64,000 nucleotides of DNA from UBA1672 sp963977495 (lineage in GTDB: Bacteria; Pseudomonadota; Alphaproteobacteria; Micavibrionales; Micavibrionaceae). The translations under genes and the position numbers were made by a program. Below, piece by piece: positions 28,365 through 37,564 of this stretch. A model generated the notes under the pieces. The model did not search any database, was not told the DNA's origin, and saw only the letters and a program-made list of their open reading frames with translations. How positions within the stretch are numbered: the first letter of the stretch is position 1; each line of letters opens with the position of its first letter. The DNA is taken from the NCBI GenBank assembly GCA_963977495.1, contig CAXBOT010000007.1:1-64000 (forward strand). The letters are read 5' to 3'.

Positions 28365-28760
28365 TTAATCGTCGAACGCATCAAGCAAGCTATCGAATAA
28401 TGTACCGGCAGTTTCAATTGTCTTTAAATTGGCCTTATAGGAAATCTCTGCCAGCTTGGCATTGACGATTTCTTCGGCTAAGTCGGTATTCGGAACGCCA
28501 ATAATGCCATTTGCATCAGCAAAAGGTGAATTTGGATCATAGGCAGGCACAAAGGCAGGGGATCGGGGGAGCAGGTCTGTTCTTACACCGCCAGTGGTTC
28601 CTAATGATGAGGATTGCGCGCTCACAGGGGTGTAGGGCGCATTGTTTGTATCGGTTAAAGAGCCAACCGTATTTATATTTGCAATATTGGAGGCACTCGC
28701 ATTCAACCGCAAGGATGCAGAATTTAAACCCGTTAATGCTATTCCAATGGCATTTATCAT
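28365..28760 (-). CDS. FlgC-like flagellar rod protein, orphan
   Basis: A 131-residue protein built like the flagellar rod protein FlgC. The N-terminal rod motif is ALTGLNSASLRLNASASNIAN, followed by a variable middle rich in Ser, Pro and Asn. The C-terminal motif is NTDLAEEIVNAKLAEISYKA, where FlgC typically has VDVVEEMVNMI...AYQTN. No other flagellar gene is in the window. It may be a displaced rod gene or a repurposed axial protein. No strong ribosome site is seen upstream. Confidence 0.78.
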   Translation of the reverse strand: MINAIGIALTGLNSASLRLNASASNIANINTVGSLTDTNNAPYTPVSAQSSSLGTTGGVRTDLLPRSPAFVPAYDPNSPFADANGIIGVPNTDLAEEIVNAKLAEISYKANLKTIETAGTLFDSLLDAFDD

Positions 28761-28834
28761 TATTTTAATATACCATATTGTAGGTTAAAATGTTATTTAT
28801 AATAATGAGTTGGAATTAATAAGGAATAATAGTA

Positions 28835-29308
28835 ATGCGTTTTTTGGGTTTTCTTCTTTTGTTCGCGGTCGCCTTCACCGGATTTACACAGCAATCACAC
28901 GCCGATAAGGCCACATACTGGGATGCTTTTTACCATGATGGGTATAAGCATAACTTTGATCCGTATGTTGGACAACAGAAGCTCAAGCAGCGCTCGGTTC
29001 ATGATAATGATACATGGACACCGCAGGATTGGATCGATAATCCAGGCGATGAGAAGGTTGTTCTACGTGATTTTTATACGATGAATGTTCTTGTGAAGCA
29101 GTATATGGATGATGGTATTCCTGTTCTGCGCGTTGGAGAGAAGTTTGTACAGCTCTCTGATTTCGATCAAATTCGCGTTCTGAAGTTTGTTGATTATGTC
29201 TTTGGCATTACAACAGCCGAGGAAAACGGTATGTTTTATGTTTATTATGATGCCAATGACGATGAGCCGCTTGGTCTTTTTAATAAATACGGGTTTCAAA
29301 ACTACTAA
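28835..29308 (+). CDS. Hypothetical secreted protein
   Basis: A 157-residue precursor with a clear signal peptide (MRFLGFLLLFAVAFTGFTQQSHA). The mature part is acidic and aromatic-rich with many Asp, Tyr and Phe (TYWDAFYHDGYKHNFDPYVG). The family is not recognised. AAGGA lies about 10 nt before the ATG. It is divergent from the FlgC-like gene across 74 bp and lies 48 bp before the TPR-methyltransferase, with which it may be co-transcribed. Confidence 0.7.
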   Translation: MRFLGFLLLFAVAFTGFTQQSHADKATYWDAFYHDGYKHNFDPYVGQQKLKQRSVHDNDTWTPQDWIDNPGDEKVVLRDFYTMNVLVKQYMDDGIPVLRVGEKFVQLSDFDQIRVLKFVDYVFGITTAEENGMFYVYYDANDDEPLGLFNKYGFQNY

Positions 29309-29356
29309 TCTTTTGATTATAATACGGAATAATGGAAATCAAGTGGTGTAATAGCT

Positions 29357-31237
29357 ATGCGGGATTTACGCGTTTCTACGTCTGATGTAGAACTCTCTCA
29401 AAATTATAAAAATGCAATGATAGCCCTTGATGCGTGTGATTATGATCAGGCGTTGGTTTTACTGCAAAAAGAGTTGGAGGGCGATGCCTCCAAAGAAGTT
29501 TATTATGCTTTGGCGCAGGCTTATTTTGCGAAAGAGGATAAGGTTCGCGCGATCAAATCCCTGATTGATGCCGTAAGACTTGATAAGCTCTACCACGAGG
29601 CGTTCGCTTTGCTGGGGGATTGTTATTATTCAACCAAACAAGGTATTCCGGCGATAGAGAGCTATGCTCAGGCGGTTGCAATCAATCCGCAGGACGAGCA
29701 ATATATGCAAAAGCTTGTTGATGTCGTCAGTGTTTTTCAATTTAAAAAAGCCAACCCCAATTTGAAGGGCGTTTTAATCGAATGTCTGGCCTGTGATAAT
29801 ATTGACGTTCATTTCTTTGGAAGACCATGGCTTAGCATGGTGTCGCGTGACGCGACGATAGGGCCTTTTTATAAGTTGTCTAAATGTAAAAACTATGCGG
29901 CGTTTAAAAAGCACATCCAATCATTTCCCAATTGTGATGGTTTGATCGAACCATTTTTCCTGACAGGTTTCGGGCGGTTTATTATTCTGGATTATACGTT
30001 TGAAGTATGGTGCGGTTATATAAGACGTTATTTGCTGGAATCCATTGTCGAAGAAAAATCTTTATTTTCCGATCCCGAAGATATTGATCTCATAACATGC
30101 GCACTGTCACGCTATTGTTTCTTTACGGATTATGTCATGGATGCGTCACCGGAAGAGGTCGCATTAGTCGCCAAATTGGAAAAGAGAGTATTGGCTACGA
30201 AAAATCCTAAGCTTTCGGATTTGGCGTGTCTGGCGTGTTATCAGCGTATTTATAATCTGGATAATGCGGGAGATATTTACAAGAATTTGCAAGGCGGCGA
30301 TCATGTGTCGCAAATTTTGAAAACCCAAATTGAAGAATATCAGACGCAAGATAAAATCAAAGATAAGATTGAGGCGCTGACGGTTATTCATGACAATGTG
30401 TCTTCTGCCGTGCGTGAGCAATATGAAAACTTCCCTTATCCGCGTTGGACTGTGGCGTCGCGGCATGCCTTTAATAAAGATGTTGTCAGAGAGTTACAAA
30501 AAGGCGGCGTGAAGATTTTGAATGCAGGCTGCGGTACAGGGAAAGAAGCTATTCAGATGGCTTATACTTTTCCTGATGCTGAGATTACGGCCGTTGATCT
30601 CAGCCGGTCGAGTTTAGCCTATGGTATTTTCAAAGCCGAGCAAATGGGCATTAAAAATATTACATTCAAGCAAGCAGACATTATGGAGTTGGGCGGTTTG
30701 GATGAGCAATATGATTACATCGCCAGCGCAGGTGTATTGCACCATTTGAAAGACCCGAAGGCCGGATGGAAAATATTATATGATTTACTGAAACCCAATG
30801 GTCTGATGCGTATCGCGCTCTATAGTCGTCACGCACGATGGGCAGTCAATGATGCACGATCCGTTATACAAAATAAGAATATTGGCTCTGACGCTCAATC
30901 TATACGGGATTTCAGAAAGAATATAAAAACGCATCTGAAACATAAATCTATAAAAAATATTGAACATTTCTTTGATTATTATGCGTTGCCGGAATGTCGT
31001 GATTTATTGTTCCATGTGCAGGAACATCAATTTGATTTGATAGAAATAAAAGAGATACTCGATACGTTCGGGCTGGAGTTTTTGCAGTTCTATTTAACGG
31101 AAGATTTAATCAGAAAATACAAAACGCATAACCCGGATGATGAATCCGCCACGAATTTAGAAAGCTGGGCGGCATGGGAAGAGAAAAACCCGAATCTATT
31201 TGCCTCCATGTATACTTTCTGGTGCCGTAAGACTTGA
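29357..31237 (+). CDS. TPR-containing class I SAM-dependent methyltransferase
   Basis: A 626-residue fusion. Residues about 15-125 form tetratricopeptide repeats (ALAQAYFAKEDKVRAIKSL, YYSTKQGIPAIESYAQAVAI). A middle helical region of unknown type follows to about residue 350. The methyltransferase domain carries YENFPYPRW, motif I ILNAGCGTG (about 387-395), the acidic ribose-binding end of strand 2 (AVDLS) and DYIASAGVLHHLKDP. The YENFPYPRW-type lead-in is common in TPR-methyltransferases of environmental Alphaproteobacteria. The target is unknown. The 3' end overlaps the convergent EamA gene by 42 nt. Confidence 0.85.
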   Translation: MRDLRVSTSDVELSQNYKNAMIALDACDYDQALVLLQKELEGDASKEVYYALAQAYFAKEDKVRAIKSLIDAVRLDKLYHEAFALLGDCYYSTKQGIPAIESYAQAVAINPQDEQYMQKLVDVVSVFQFKKANPNLKGVLIECLACDNIDVHFFGRPWLSMVSRDATIGPFYKLSKCKNYAAFKKHIQSFPNCDGLIEPFFLTGFGRFIILDYTFEVWCGYIRRYLLESIVEEKSLFSDPEDIDLITCALSRYCFFTDYVMDASPEEVALVAKLEKRVLATKNPKLSDLACLACYQRIYNLDNAGDIYKNLQGGDHVSQILKTQIEEYQTQDKIKDKIEALTVIHDNVSSAVREQYENFPYPRWTVASRHAFNKDVVRELQKGGVKILNAGCGTGKEAIQMAYTFPDAEITAVDLSRSSLAYGIFKAEQMGIKNITFKQADIMELGGLDEQYDYIASAGVLHHLKDPKAGWKILYDLLKPNGLMRIALYSRHARWAVNDARSVIQNKNIGSDAQSIRDFRKNIKTHLKHKSIKNIEHFFDYYALPECRDLLFHVQEHQFDLIEIKEILDTFGLEFLQFYLTEDLIRKYKTHNPDDESATNLESWAAWEEKNPNLFASMYTFWCRKT

Positions 31238-32125
31238 TTTTTTCGTGCGGGCCTCACGATATAATATAAAAATATTACTAGAGATGATCATCGTTGCGCC
31301 GATGATGACATTCATGCTCGGCACTTTATCCCAAAACAGATAATCAAAGGCCATTGTCCATATAATCATGCTGTACATGATGGGGGCAATGATAGAGGCT
31401 TCGCCCAATCGAAAACTCTGGGTTTTTGCCAAAAGAGAGAGCAGCCCCGTCGTACCCAATCCGATTATGATCCAAAATGCATCAAGCGAGAAACCGTTTG
31501 GTTTCACATCTGCCACTGGCCAATGCAGCCCTGTTGTTAATGTCCCGAATAGCACAAAGTAAAAAACGGTGGTCATAGAGTTTTCGGTCGAGCCGAGCCA
31601 GCGTAAGCAAGCATCCACACAGCCCGAGGAAAACCCCCAGCCCAAACCGATGAGTATGCCCAATAACGGCAATGTTGAAACATCCGACATCGGGTTGGCA
31701 ACAATAATAACACCTGTAAACCCGAATAAAACAGCGCCTAAACGGTACATGCCAACATTCTCTTTGAGAACAAGGTAGGAAATCAGCACCGTAAATAAAG
31801 GGGAGGTAAATAAGAGCACCGTCGTTTCCGCCAAGGGCATGATAGAGAGCGCCCACGCGCCCAAAACAATACCCGTTGTTCCGATTGCGCCCCTGAAAAC
31901 ATGCGCCCATGGGCGTTTTGTTTTAAGCACGAACAAACGTCTTGAGAAAATTAACCAGAGGGCAAGGGCGAGCAGAGAGAATATATTACGGAAAAATGTG
32001 ACTTCCACAGGGCCGAAATAGGTGGCTAGCAATTTTGCAAACAGGCTCATACCTGCGAGCATGAAGGCATTGATGACGGCAAATAAGATGCCCATAAATA
32101 GGGGTGTTTTTTGGGAAAAGTTCAT
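31196..32125 (-). CDS. EamA/DMT-family transporter
   Basis: A 309-residue inner-membrane protein with ten predicted helices in two EamA repeats, typified by TFFRNIFSLLALALWLIFSR, SPLFTVLISYLVLKENVGMY and a Lys/Arg-rich end. Family members export small metabolites or amino acids, but specificity is not readable from sequence. It is paralogous to the genes at 33925-34830 and 44092-44988. AGAG precedes ATG 32125. Its last 42 nt are antisense to the methyltransferase gene. Confidence 0.9.
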   Translation of the reverse strand: MNFSQKTPLFMGILFAVINAFMLAGMSLFAKLLATYFGPVEVTFFRNIFSLLALALWLIFSRRLFVLKTKRPWAHVFRGAIGTTGIVLGAWALSIMPLAETTVLLFTSPLFTVLISYLVLKENVGMYRLGAVLFGFTGVIIVANPMSDVSTLPLLGILIGLGWGFSSGCVDACLRWLGSTENSMTTVFYFVLFGTLTTGLHWPVADVKPNGFSLDAFWIIIGLGTTGLLSLLAKTQSFRLGEASIIAPIMYSMIIWTMAFDYLFWDKVPSMNVIIGATMIISSNIFILYREARTKKSSLTAPESIHGGK

Positions 32126-32236
32126 TTTATTCTCTACTTATGACACTGATATCATGTTTCATTTGCAATGTAACTTGTATTTGCCGTTTTTAGTCGGTTT
32201 ATGCTAAGATTATAAAAAAATAAACGGGTGAATATT

Positions 32237-33928
32237 ATGGCTGATCCAGAGCCATCGAAATACGCGCATTTTGAAAATGTGGAAGCATATGATTTGTATG
32301 ATTTATATCAGCGTCATGGCGAAGTTGCGCGTGATATACATCAGGATATTCTACGTAAATTTACCGATAATGATAGCCTTACCGTTGATCTGGTTCGCGA
32401 AAGTCCTCTAAAGCCGGAAACGCCGGGGTCTTTGGGGTCGTTGGAGCGTTATGATGTGGTTTCAGTGAGTACAGCTGTCGGATTAGGGTCTATTCTCCAT
32501 TCAAGTGGTATTGCAGGCGCGGAAACGGCTGATTTGTATAAGCGTGCCTTTGCAGAAGAAGATATGCCTATTTATATTGTTGCGGCAGGTAATAATGGTT
32601 TATCGCGGCAAGCGGCAATGCCAAGAGTGGCGGATTTAGCGCGAAATAGTTTGGTTGTCGGAGAGGCGAATGCCAGCAAATCCTCCCCTTATTTAGAAGA
32701 TCATAGCAGTATGATTAATCCGACATTGGCGTCGGACAACCCCTTTAACAGAGGGGTTAAATATCAGATGTATGACCCAAGCCCGTCTTTGGTTGGGCAT
32801 GAAGACCTTGTACGTGAATGGATTATCGATCAGGAAGTATCCCATAAACTGCAAGAACTTAAGGATTCTGATATAGGGCAAGTTTTGCACGGCAATGCCT
32901 TAGACAATGTATTAAGAGACGCATATCGGATCTTCAGTGATGAGGTTAGTGCAAAATATTCTGAAGACGGACCGGGCGCAGCGGAGCTTCAGGCAAAAGT
33001 TGATGCCTATATGGCGCATCCGGAAACGTTGCATACTCAAGTTATGGCAGAGATTAGAAAAAAAGAAGATGTTGATGCCAACGGTTATACATCAGGCGTT
33101 GATGGCACATCTTTTTCCGCGCCCGAACAAGCCGGATATGTGTCCGGCGCAATGTATGAGCAATCCCAAAGGGAAGCAAAAAATCTGCCGATTTTGACAA
33201 AAGATGAAATCACCACGCTTGCCAAAATGGCGACAATTGACACGCAGGCGCGCGAAGGCAAAGACGAGCCGATGCATCTTTATACGAATGATGACGGACA
33301 GAAATTTGTCTATGGCGCGGGGCATGGTGTGTTTCAGCCTGAGATGTTCAGGCAAATACTAGATGAGGCTTATCACAAGATCGAAACCACGCCTGACATT
33401 GATCGCGATCCGGTTGTCACGGTGATGAGCGGAAAAGTTGATGCTGATAAAGCGGGTTTGACGGCGCTCAGTGTTCAATCTGATTTGCCTGATGGGACGA
33501 CTATGGTGATTGATCGGCTGCGCGTTGACATGGATTATAGTGTTAACGGTATAGTTCCGCATAATGCGACCCTGACCAAACCCGGTGAAGAGGAGGACTT
33601 GTTCTACCGTCTGCAACTTGCCAATAAACCGGGAAGTATCGGGTTTGTGGCATGGGCGAGAATAGAGAGTGACTTTGGTGAAACCTTATCTGCGGGGCAA
33701 AGCTGGAAGCTCGGTTTAATGGGCGGGCGTGATGCGCAGGTTCAGGATGCAACAATTACGGCCTATGGCTATAATCAGGGTGGGTTGATGGATCAAATGA
33801 TGGATTACAGCAAAGATCTGGCCACAAAAATGACCACGCCCGCGCCGCCAGAGGTAGCGCCCGATACGGATATCACGCCTGACGTACAAAGCAAAGATGG
33901 GCTTAACGCACCACAAATGCCGCGTTAA
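32237..33928 (+). CDS. Subtilase-fold (S8-like) protein lacking an evident Asp block
   Basis: A 563-residue protein. HGEVA (27-31) resembles the subtilase His block, VAAGNNG (Asn119) the oxyanion block, and GTSFSAP (Ser292) the nucleophile block. The usual Asp block would fall before residue 1, and an in-frame stop lies upstream, so the catalytic triad looks incomplete or non-canonical. No signal peptide is visible. Residues 300-420 are helical/polar. The C-terminal about 150 residues look like a beta-rich domain (TMVIDRLRVDMDYSVNGIVP...) with a Pro-rich tail. ATG 32237 is preferred over GTG 32228. The stop overlaps that of the convergent EamA gene by 4 nt. It could be a protease, a pseudoenzyme, or a 5'-truncated gene. 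Confidence 0.75.
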   Translation: MADPEPSKYAHFENVEAYDLYDLYQRHGEVARDIHQDILRKFTDNDSLTVDLVRESPLKPETPGSLGSLERYDVVSVSTAVGLGSILHSSGIAGAETADLYKRAFAEEDMPIYIVAAGNNGLSRQAAMPRVADLARNSLVVGEANASKSSPYLEDHSSMINPTLASDNPFNRGVKYQMYDPSPSLVGHEDLVREWIIDQEVSHKLQELKDSDIGQVLHGNALDNVLRDAYRIFSDEVSAKYSEDGPGAAELQAKVDAYMAHPETLHTQVMAEIRKKEDVDANGYTSGVDGTSFSAPEQAGYVSGAMYEQSQREAKNLPILTKDEITTLAKMATIDTQAREGKDEPMHLYTNDDGQKFVYGAGHGVFQPEMFRQILDEAYHKIETTPDIDRDPVVTVMSGKVDADKAGLTALSVQSDLPDGTTMVIDRLRVDMDYSVNGIVPHNATLTKPGEEEDLFYRLQLANKPGSIGFVAWARIESDFGETLSAGQSWKLGLMGGRDAQVQDATITAYGYNQGGLMDQMMDYSKDLATKMTTPAPPEVAPDTDITPDVQSKDGLNAPQMPR

Positions 33929-34830
33929 TGAGCCGTTTTTACGCGATGTTTATTCACATACTCACGATAAACAATATAAAGCTGTGCGGATAATATAAGC
34001 GCCGCGCCGCTGAACACGGCTACTAAATCCAGATCATAATGCCACATATATAAATCAAGCATGGTCGTCCACAGTAATGCGGAATAGGAAAACGGCGTCA
34101 CCACGGCGGCGGGGGCGTATTTATAGGCATTGGCCAGAAAAATTTGCGCCGTTCCGCCCGATACACCGATGAGTAAAAACACCCATATTTCTTCATACGC
34201 GATAGGGCTATAAACCCACGGCATAAACATCCCCGGAATAAGGACACCTGCCAGAATAAAGTAAAATGTAATGGTCATGGGCGATTCTGTTTTAAGCCCC
34301 CTTAGAACCGTAAACATAGAGGCATGGAAACAGGCCGCCATCAGGGCAAAGGATAACCCCCACATACTGACTGCGCCGCTGGGCTGGGCAATGATGAGGA
34401 CACCGCACATACCAACAAAAACCGCGGCCCAGCGATGTATGCCGACATGCTCCTTCAGGAAAAGAAAGGCCAGAACAGGCGTTAGGATAGACGATGTGAA
34501 AAAGGTCACTGTGGCATAGGCCATGGGCAATTTGGACAGCGCGGCAAAGGTGACGATCAGGCTAAAGCCCCCAATGATCGCGCGCACCGCCACAAGCTTT
34601 GGTTTGTTCGTGTGCAGCAAATGGGTCTTTTTACCAAGCATGATAAACAAGAAGACGGGAATAAGAACAACGAGGTTTCTATAAAATGCAATCTCTGCCA
34701 CATGATGCGTCGCCGATAAATATTTGGCACATGCGCCCATAATAGCAAACAAAAAATGCGCCATAATACAGCAGCCAATCGCCACGAAAATACGATCAGG
34801 TCGTATGGTATCATCAATGGTGTGTGTCAT
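33925..34830 (-). CDS. EamA/DMT-family transporter
   Basis: A 301-residue ten-helix transporter with EamA repeats (AFYRNLVVLIPVFLFIML; TFFTSSILTPVLAFLFLKE). It is recognisably a paralogue of the transporter at 31196-32125, sharing the position of the FxRN and FLKEHVG motifs. Together they bracket the subtilase-like gene. A short N-terminal hydrophilic stretch (MTHTIDDTIRPDRI) precedes helix 1. The substrate is unknown. Confidence 0.9.
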   Translation of the reverse strand: MTHTIDDTIRPDRIFVAIGCCIMAHFLFAIMGACAKYLSATHHVAEIAFYRNLVVLIPVFLFIMLGKKTHLLHTNKPKLVAVRAIIGGFSLIVTFAALSKLPMAYATVTFFTSSILTPVLAFLFLKEHVGIHRWAAVFVGMCGVLIIAQPSGAVSMWGLSFALMAACFHASMFTVLRGLKTESPMTITFYFILAGVLIPGMFMPWVYSPIAYEEIWVFLLIGVSGGTAQIFLANAYKYAPAAVVTPFSYSALLWTTMLDLYMWHYDLDLVAVFSGAALILSAQLYIVYREYVNKHRVKTAH

Positions 34831-34944
34831 CTTCTCAACGCTTGATCGGGTGTTCGTATTCAGACTTTAAGGTTTTATTGCTGTATGTAAAGCTGGCTTT
34901 ACTTGTGAGGGTATGGAATGAGGCAGAATGGCTGTTCTGCTCTT

Positions 34945-35274
34945 TTATTTACGCTGAGTTTCTCCCTTGCCATAGCGCTCCCCCCATTCATGCATGGATG
35001 ATAAAACGGAATCCAGCGATTGACCAAGGGGTGACAGGCTATATTCAACCCGCGGGGGGATCTCGCCGTAATCGGTTCGGATAACCAAACCGTCCTCTTC
35101 CATTTCTTTGAGTTGCTTGCTTAGGGTGCGATGTGTGATGCCATTCAAATCGCGCTGTAGCTGATTAAACCGCTTTGTGCCTTCCAAAAGGTAATGAATA
35201 ATCATGACTTTCCATTTGCCGGAAAGCAAAGACAGCGTTGTTTCTACGGGGCAAAAAACGTCCTTTTTGCGCAT
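34945..35274 (-). CDS. HxlR-family winged-helix transcriptional regulator
   Basis: A 109-residue HxlR-type repressor/activator. Cys8 sits in the conserved N-terminal CPVE motif, followed by LLSGKWKVMIIHYLLEGTKRF and THRTLSKQLKEMEEDGLV, the winged helix. The single N-terminal Cys is used for redox or aldehyde sensing in some relatives. AAGGAG lies 8 nt before the ATG. It is transcribed away from the pirin gene across 113 bp, so it probably controls that gene. Confidence 0.92.
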   Translation of the reverse strand: MRKKDVFCPVETTLSLLSGKWKVMIIHYLLEGTKRFNQLQRDLNGITHRTLSKQLKEMEEDGLVIRTDYGEIPPRVEYSLSPLGQSLDSVLSSMHEWGERYGKGETQRK

Positions 35275-35295
35275 AAATCATTCTCCTTTGGCGGC

Positions 35296-35308
35296 ACTGT
35301 TTTACAGT
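35296..35308. promoter_or_regulatory. Candidate operator dyad in the HxlR/pirin divergent region
   Basis: Perfect dyad ACTGT-TTT-ACAGT at 35296-35308, placed between the two divergent starts and just upstream of the pirin promoter. A binding site for the neighbouring HxlR protein is a reasonable inference but is not shown by sequence alone. Confidence 0.4.
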
Positions 35309-35325
35309 ATCCTTTTTGTGCGTAC

Positions 35326-35355
35326 TTGTTAAAATGATCCTATACATTATATAGT
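35326..35355 (+). promoter_or_regulatory. Probable sigma-70 promoter of the pirin gene
   Basis: TTGTTA (35326-35331) and TATAGT (35350-35355), 18 nt apart, ending 32 nt before the ATG and followed by AAAGGAG. Confidence 0.5.
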
Positions 35356-35387
35356 CTGTCTTATCTCAAAACAAAAGGAGAAATGCC

Positions 35388-36245
35388 ATGAACATGAAAA
35401 ATATGACACGCGTTAACCGCGGCACAGGTGGACATTGGGTCGGGGATGACTTCCCTGTTAACACCATGTTCTCCTATGACACACAAGGCACAGAAATCAG
35501 CCCGTTTTTATTGCTGGATTATGCCGGCCCTGCGGACTTTGAGCCTTCGGACAAGCCGCGCGGTGTAGAGCAACACCCGCATCGTGGTTTTGAAACCGTG
35601 ACCATCGTTTATCAAGGCGAGGTTGAGCATAGTGACAATGCCGGAAATGCAGGCAAAGTCGGCCCTGGTGATGTGCAATGGATGACTGCGGCGCGTGGTA
35701 TATTGCATGAAGAAATGCATGGCCGTGACTTTACGCAAAAGGGCGGTACGCTCGAAATGATCCAGCTTTGGGTGAATTTACCAGCCAAGGATAAAATGAG
35801 TGATCCGCATTATCAGGAAATACTGTCAGGTGATATTCCCGTTGTGGATTTGCCCGATGGTTCCGGTAGCCTTCGCCTTATTGCCGGAGATTATAACGGC
35901 AGCCAAGGCGCGGCGAAAACCTTTACGCCCATCAATCTATGGGACATGCGTTTAAAAGTCGGACATAAGACCGAGCTGGTCGTGCCGGAAGGTCACAATA
36001 CATCTGTGTTGGTTTTATCCGGCAAAGTGCGCGTCAATGGCGAAGAAAACCTTGGCGCAAAAGAGCTGGCTTTGTTTGAACGTGAAGGCGAAATGATTGC
36101 GCTGGAAACGCAAGAGGATGCAATCGTTCTTCTTATGAGCGGTGAACCGATTGAAGAGCCTATCGTTGGCCGTGGCCCGTTCGTGATGAATACGCACGAT
36201 GAAATCCGCACCGCCATGAATGATTATGCGGCTGGTCGGTTCTAA
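35388..36245 (+). CDS. Pirin family bicupin protein
   Basis: A 285-residue bicupin. The pirin metal site motif is present: HPHRGFETVTIVYQGEVEHSDNAG supplies His, His and a third His, and ILHEEMHG the Glu. Bacterial pirins include quercetin dioxygenases and redox-sensitive regulators. Strong ribosome site AAAGGAG 8 nt before ATG 35388. The divergent HxlR regulator suggests induction by an aromatic or electrophilic compound; this is inferred from context. Confidence 0.92.
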   Translation: MNMKNMTRVNRGTGGHWVGDDFPVNTMFSYDTQGTEISPFLLLDYAGPADFEPSDKPRGVEQHPHRGFETVTIVYQGEVEHSDNAGNAGKVGPGDVQWMTAARGILHEEMHGRDFTQKGGTLEMIQLWVNLPAKDKMSDPHYQEILSGDIPVVDLPDGSGSLRLIAGDYNGSQGAAKTFTPINLWDMRLKVGHKTELVVPEGHNTSVLVLSGKVRVNGEENLGAKELALFEREGEMIALETQEDAIVLLMSGEPIEEPIVGRGPFVMNTHDEIRTAMNDYAAGRF

Positions 36246-36304
36246 TTTACTCCTATTACCCTTCGCCTGATTATTCTGGCGGGGGGCGAGCATTACCATG
36301 ACAT

Positions 36305-36340
36305 AAAAAAACAACCGCTAACGTGATGCTAGCGGTTGTT
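36305..36340 (-). terminator. Rho-independent terminator of ilvC
   Basis: 11-bp stem AACAACCGCTA (36310-36320) / TAGCGGTTGTT (36330-36340) with a 9-nt loop. On the minus strand six T residues follow (complement of 36305-36310). It lies 38 nt beyond the ilvC stop. Confidence 0.9.
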
Positions 36341-36377
36341 TAAATTATAGCCCTGCTGATTTCAGCGGGTTGAATTC

Positions 36378-37445
36378 TTAGTTCTTGTCTTTATCAACCA
36401 GTTTGTTTGCACCAATCCAAGGCATCATGGCGCGTAATTTTGCGCCTGTTTCTTCGATAGGGTGCTTGGCTTCGCGTTCGCGAATTTCAACAAGGCGGGT
36501 TAGGCCTTCTTTGTTGCCGCCCATGAAGCCTTCAACGAATTTACCGGATTGAATATCGGCAAGAATGCGTTTCATTTCTTCTTTGGTTTCTTTTGTAATC
36601 ACGCGTGGGCCTGAAACATAGTCACCATATTCCGCTGTATTGGAGATAGAGTAACGCATGTTGGCAAGGCCGCCTTCATACATCAAATCAACGATCAGCT
36701 TCAATTCGTGCAAGCATTCGAAATACGCCATTTCCGGTGGATATCCGGCTTCGGTCAGAACTTCGTAACCCGCTTTAACAAGCTCGGAAGCACCGCCACA
36801 AAGAACCGCTTGCTCACCGAACAGATCAGTTTCGCATTCGTCTTTGAATGTTGTTTCGATAATGCCTGAACGACCACCACCAACGGCAGAAGCGTATGAC
36901 AGAGCCAAATCTTTGGCATTGCCTGAGGCGTCTTGTGCAACAGCGATCAAGCATGGAACGCCGCCGCCTCTTTGGTATTCGCCGCGCACTGTGTGGCCGG
37001 GGCCTTTTGGTGCGACCATGAATACGTCAAGATCTGCGCGGGGTTTAATCAAACCAAAGTGAATGTTCAAACCATGGGCAAACAGAAGGGCTGCGCCTTC
37101 TTTCAAATTGGCTTCAAGTTCATCACGATATAGATCAGCCTGATGTTCATCGGGCACAAGCAACATAACCACGTCGGCTTGTGCGGCGGCCTTTGCTGGG
37201 GCAAGAACTTCAAAACCTGCATTCTGCGCTTTTGCAGCAGAAGAAGACCCATCGCGCAAACCGATAATAACGTTTTCAACGCCACTGTCTTTCAGGTTTT
37301 GCGCGTGTGCGTGTCCTTGTGATCCGTATCCAATGACGGCCACTTTTTTCGACTTGATTAAATCAAGATTACAATCTTTATCATAATAGACATTCAGCGG
37401 AGCCTGATTGGCCGGAATATCCTGTGCTGCGGTGCTTTGTCCCAT
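36378..37445 (-). CDS. ilvC: Ketol-acid reductoisomerase (class I)
   Basis: The second common step of Val, Ile and Leu synthesis: NADPH-dependent isomerisation and reduction of acetolactate or acetohydroxybutyrate (355 residues, class I size plus a short N-terminal extension). The Rossmann motif is VAVIGYGSQGHAHAQNL, with an Arg/Ser NADPH loop (GLRDGSSS) and the Mg-binding domain with ETTFKDECETDLFGEQAVLCGG. The start at ATG 37445 (MGQSTAAQDIP) has AAGG about 8 nt upstream; an extension to 37517 is open but unlike the family. It is the last gene of the ilv cluster, 119 nt after a small lipoprotein gene, and is closed by a strong terminator. Confidence 0.97.
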   Translation of the reverse strand: MGQSTAAQDIPANQAPLNVYYDKDCNLDLIKSKKVAVIGYGSQGHAHAQNLKDSGVENVIIGLRDGSSSAAKAQNAGFEVLAPAKAAAQADVVMLLVPDEHQADLYRDELEANLKEGAALLFAHGLNIHFGLIKPRADLDVFMVAPKGPGHTVRGEYQRGGGVPCLIAVAQDASGNAKDLALSYASAVGGGRSGIIETTFKDECETDLFGEQAVLCGGASELVKAGYEVLTEAGYPPEMAYFECLHELKLIVDLMYEGGLANMRYSISNTAEYGDYVSGPRVITKETKEEMKRILADIQSGKFVEGFMGGNKEGLTRLVEIREREAKHPIEETGAKLRAMMPWIGANKLVDKDKN

Positions 37446-37564
37446 TGTAAAAACCTTTTGTAAAATTTGTCTGTAAGAAGTCGCATAAAACAAGGTTTCT
37501 CGCCAAGAATCAAGCAAAAGATGCGACTTTAGCCCGTATTGTGCAAAGTTCCGTTTGTAAAACG

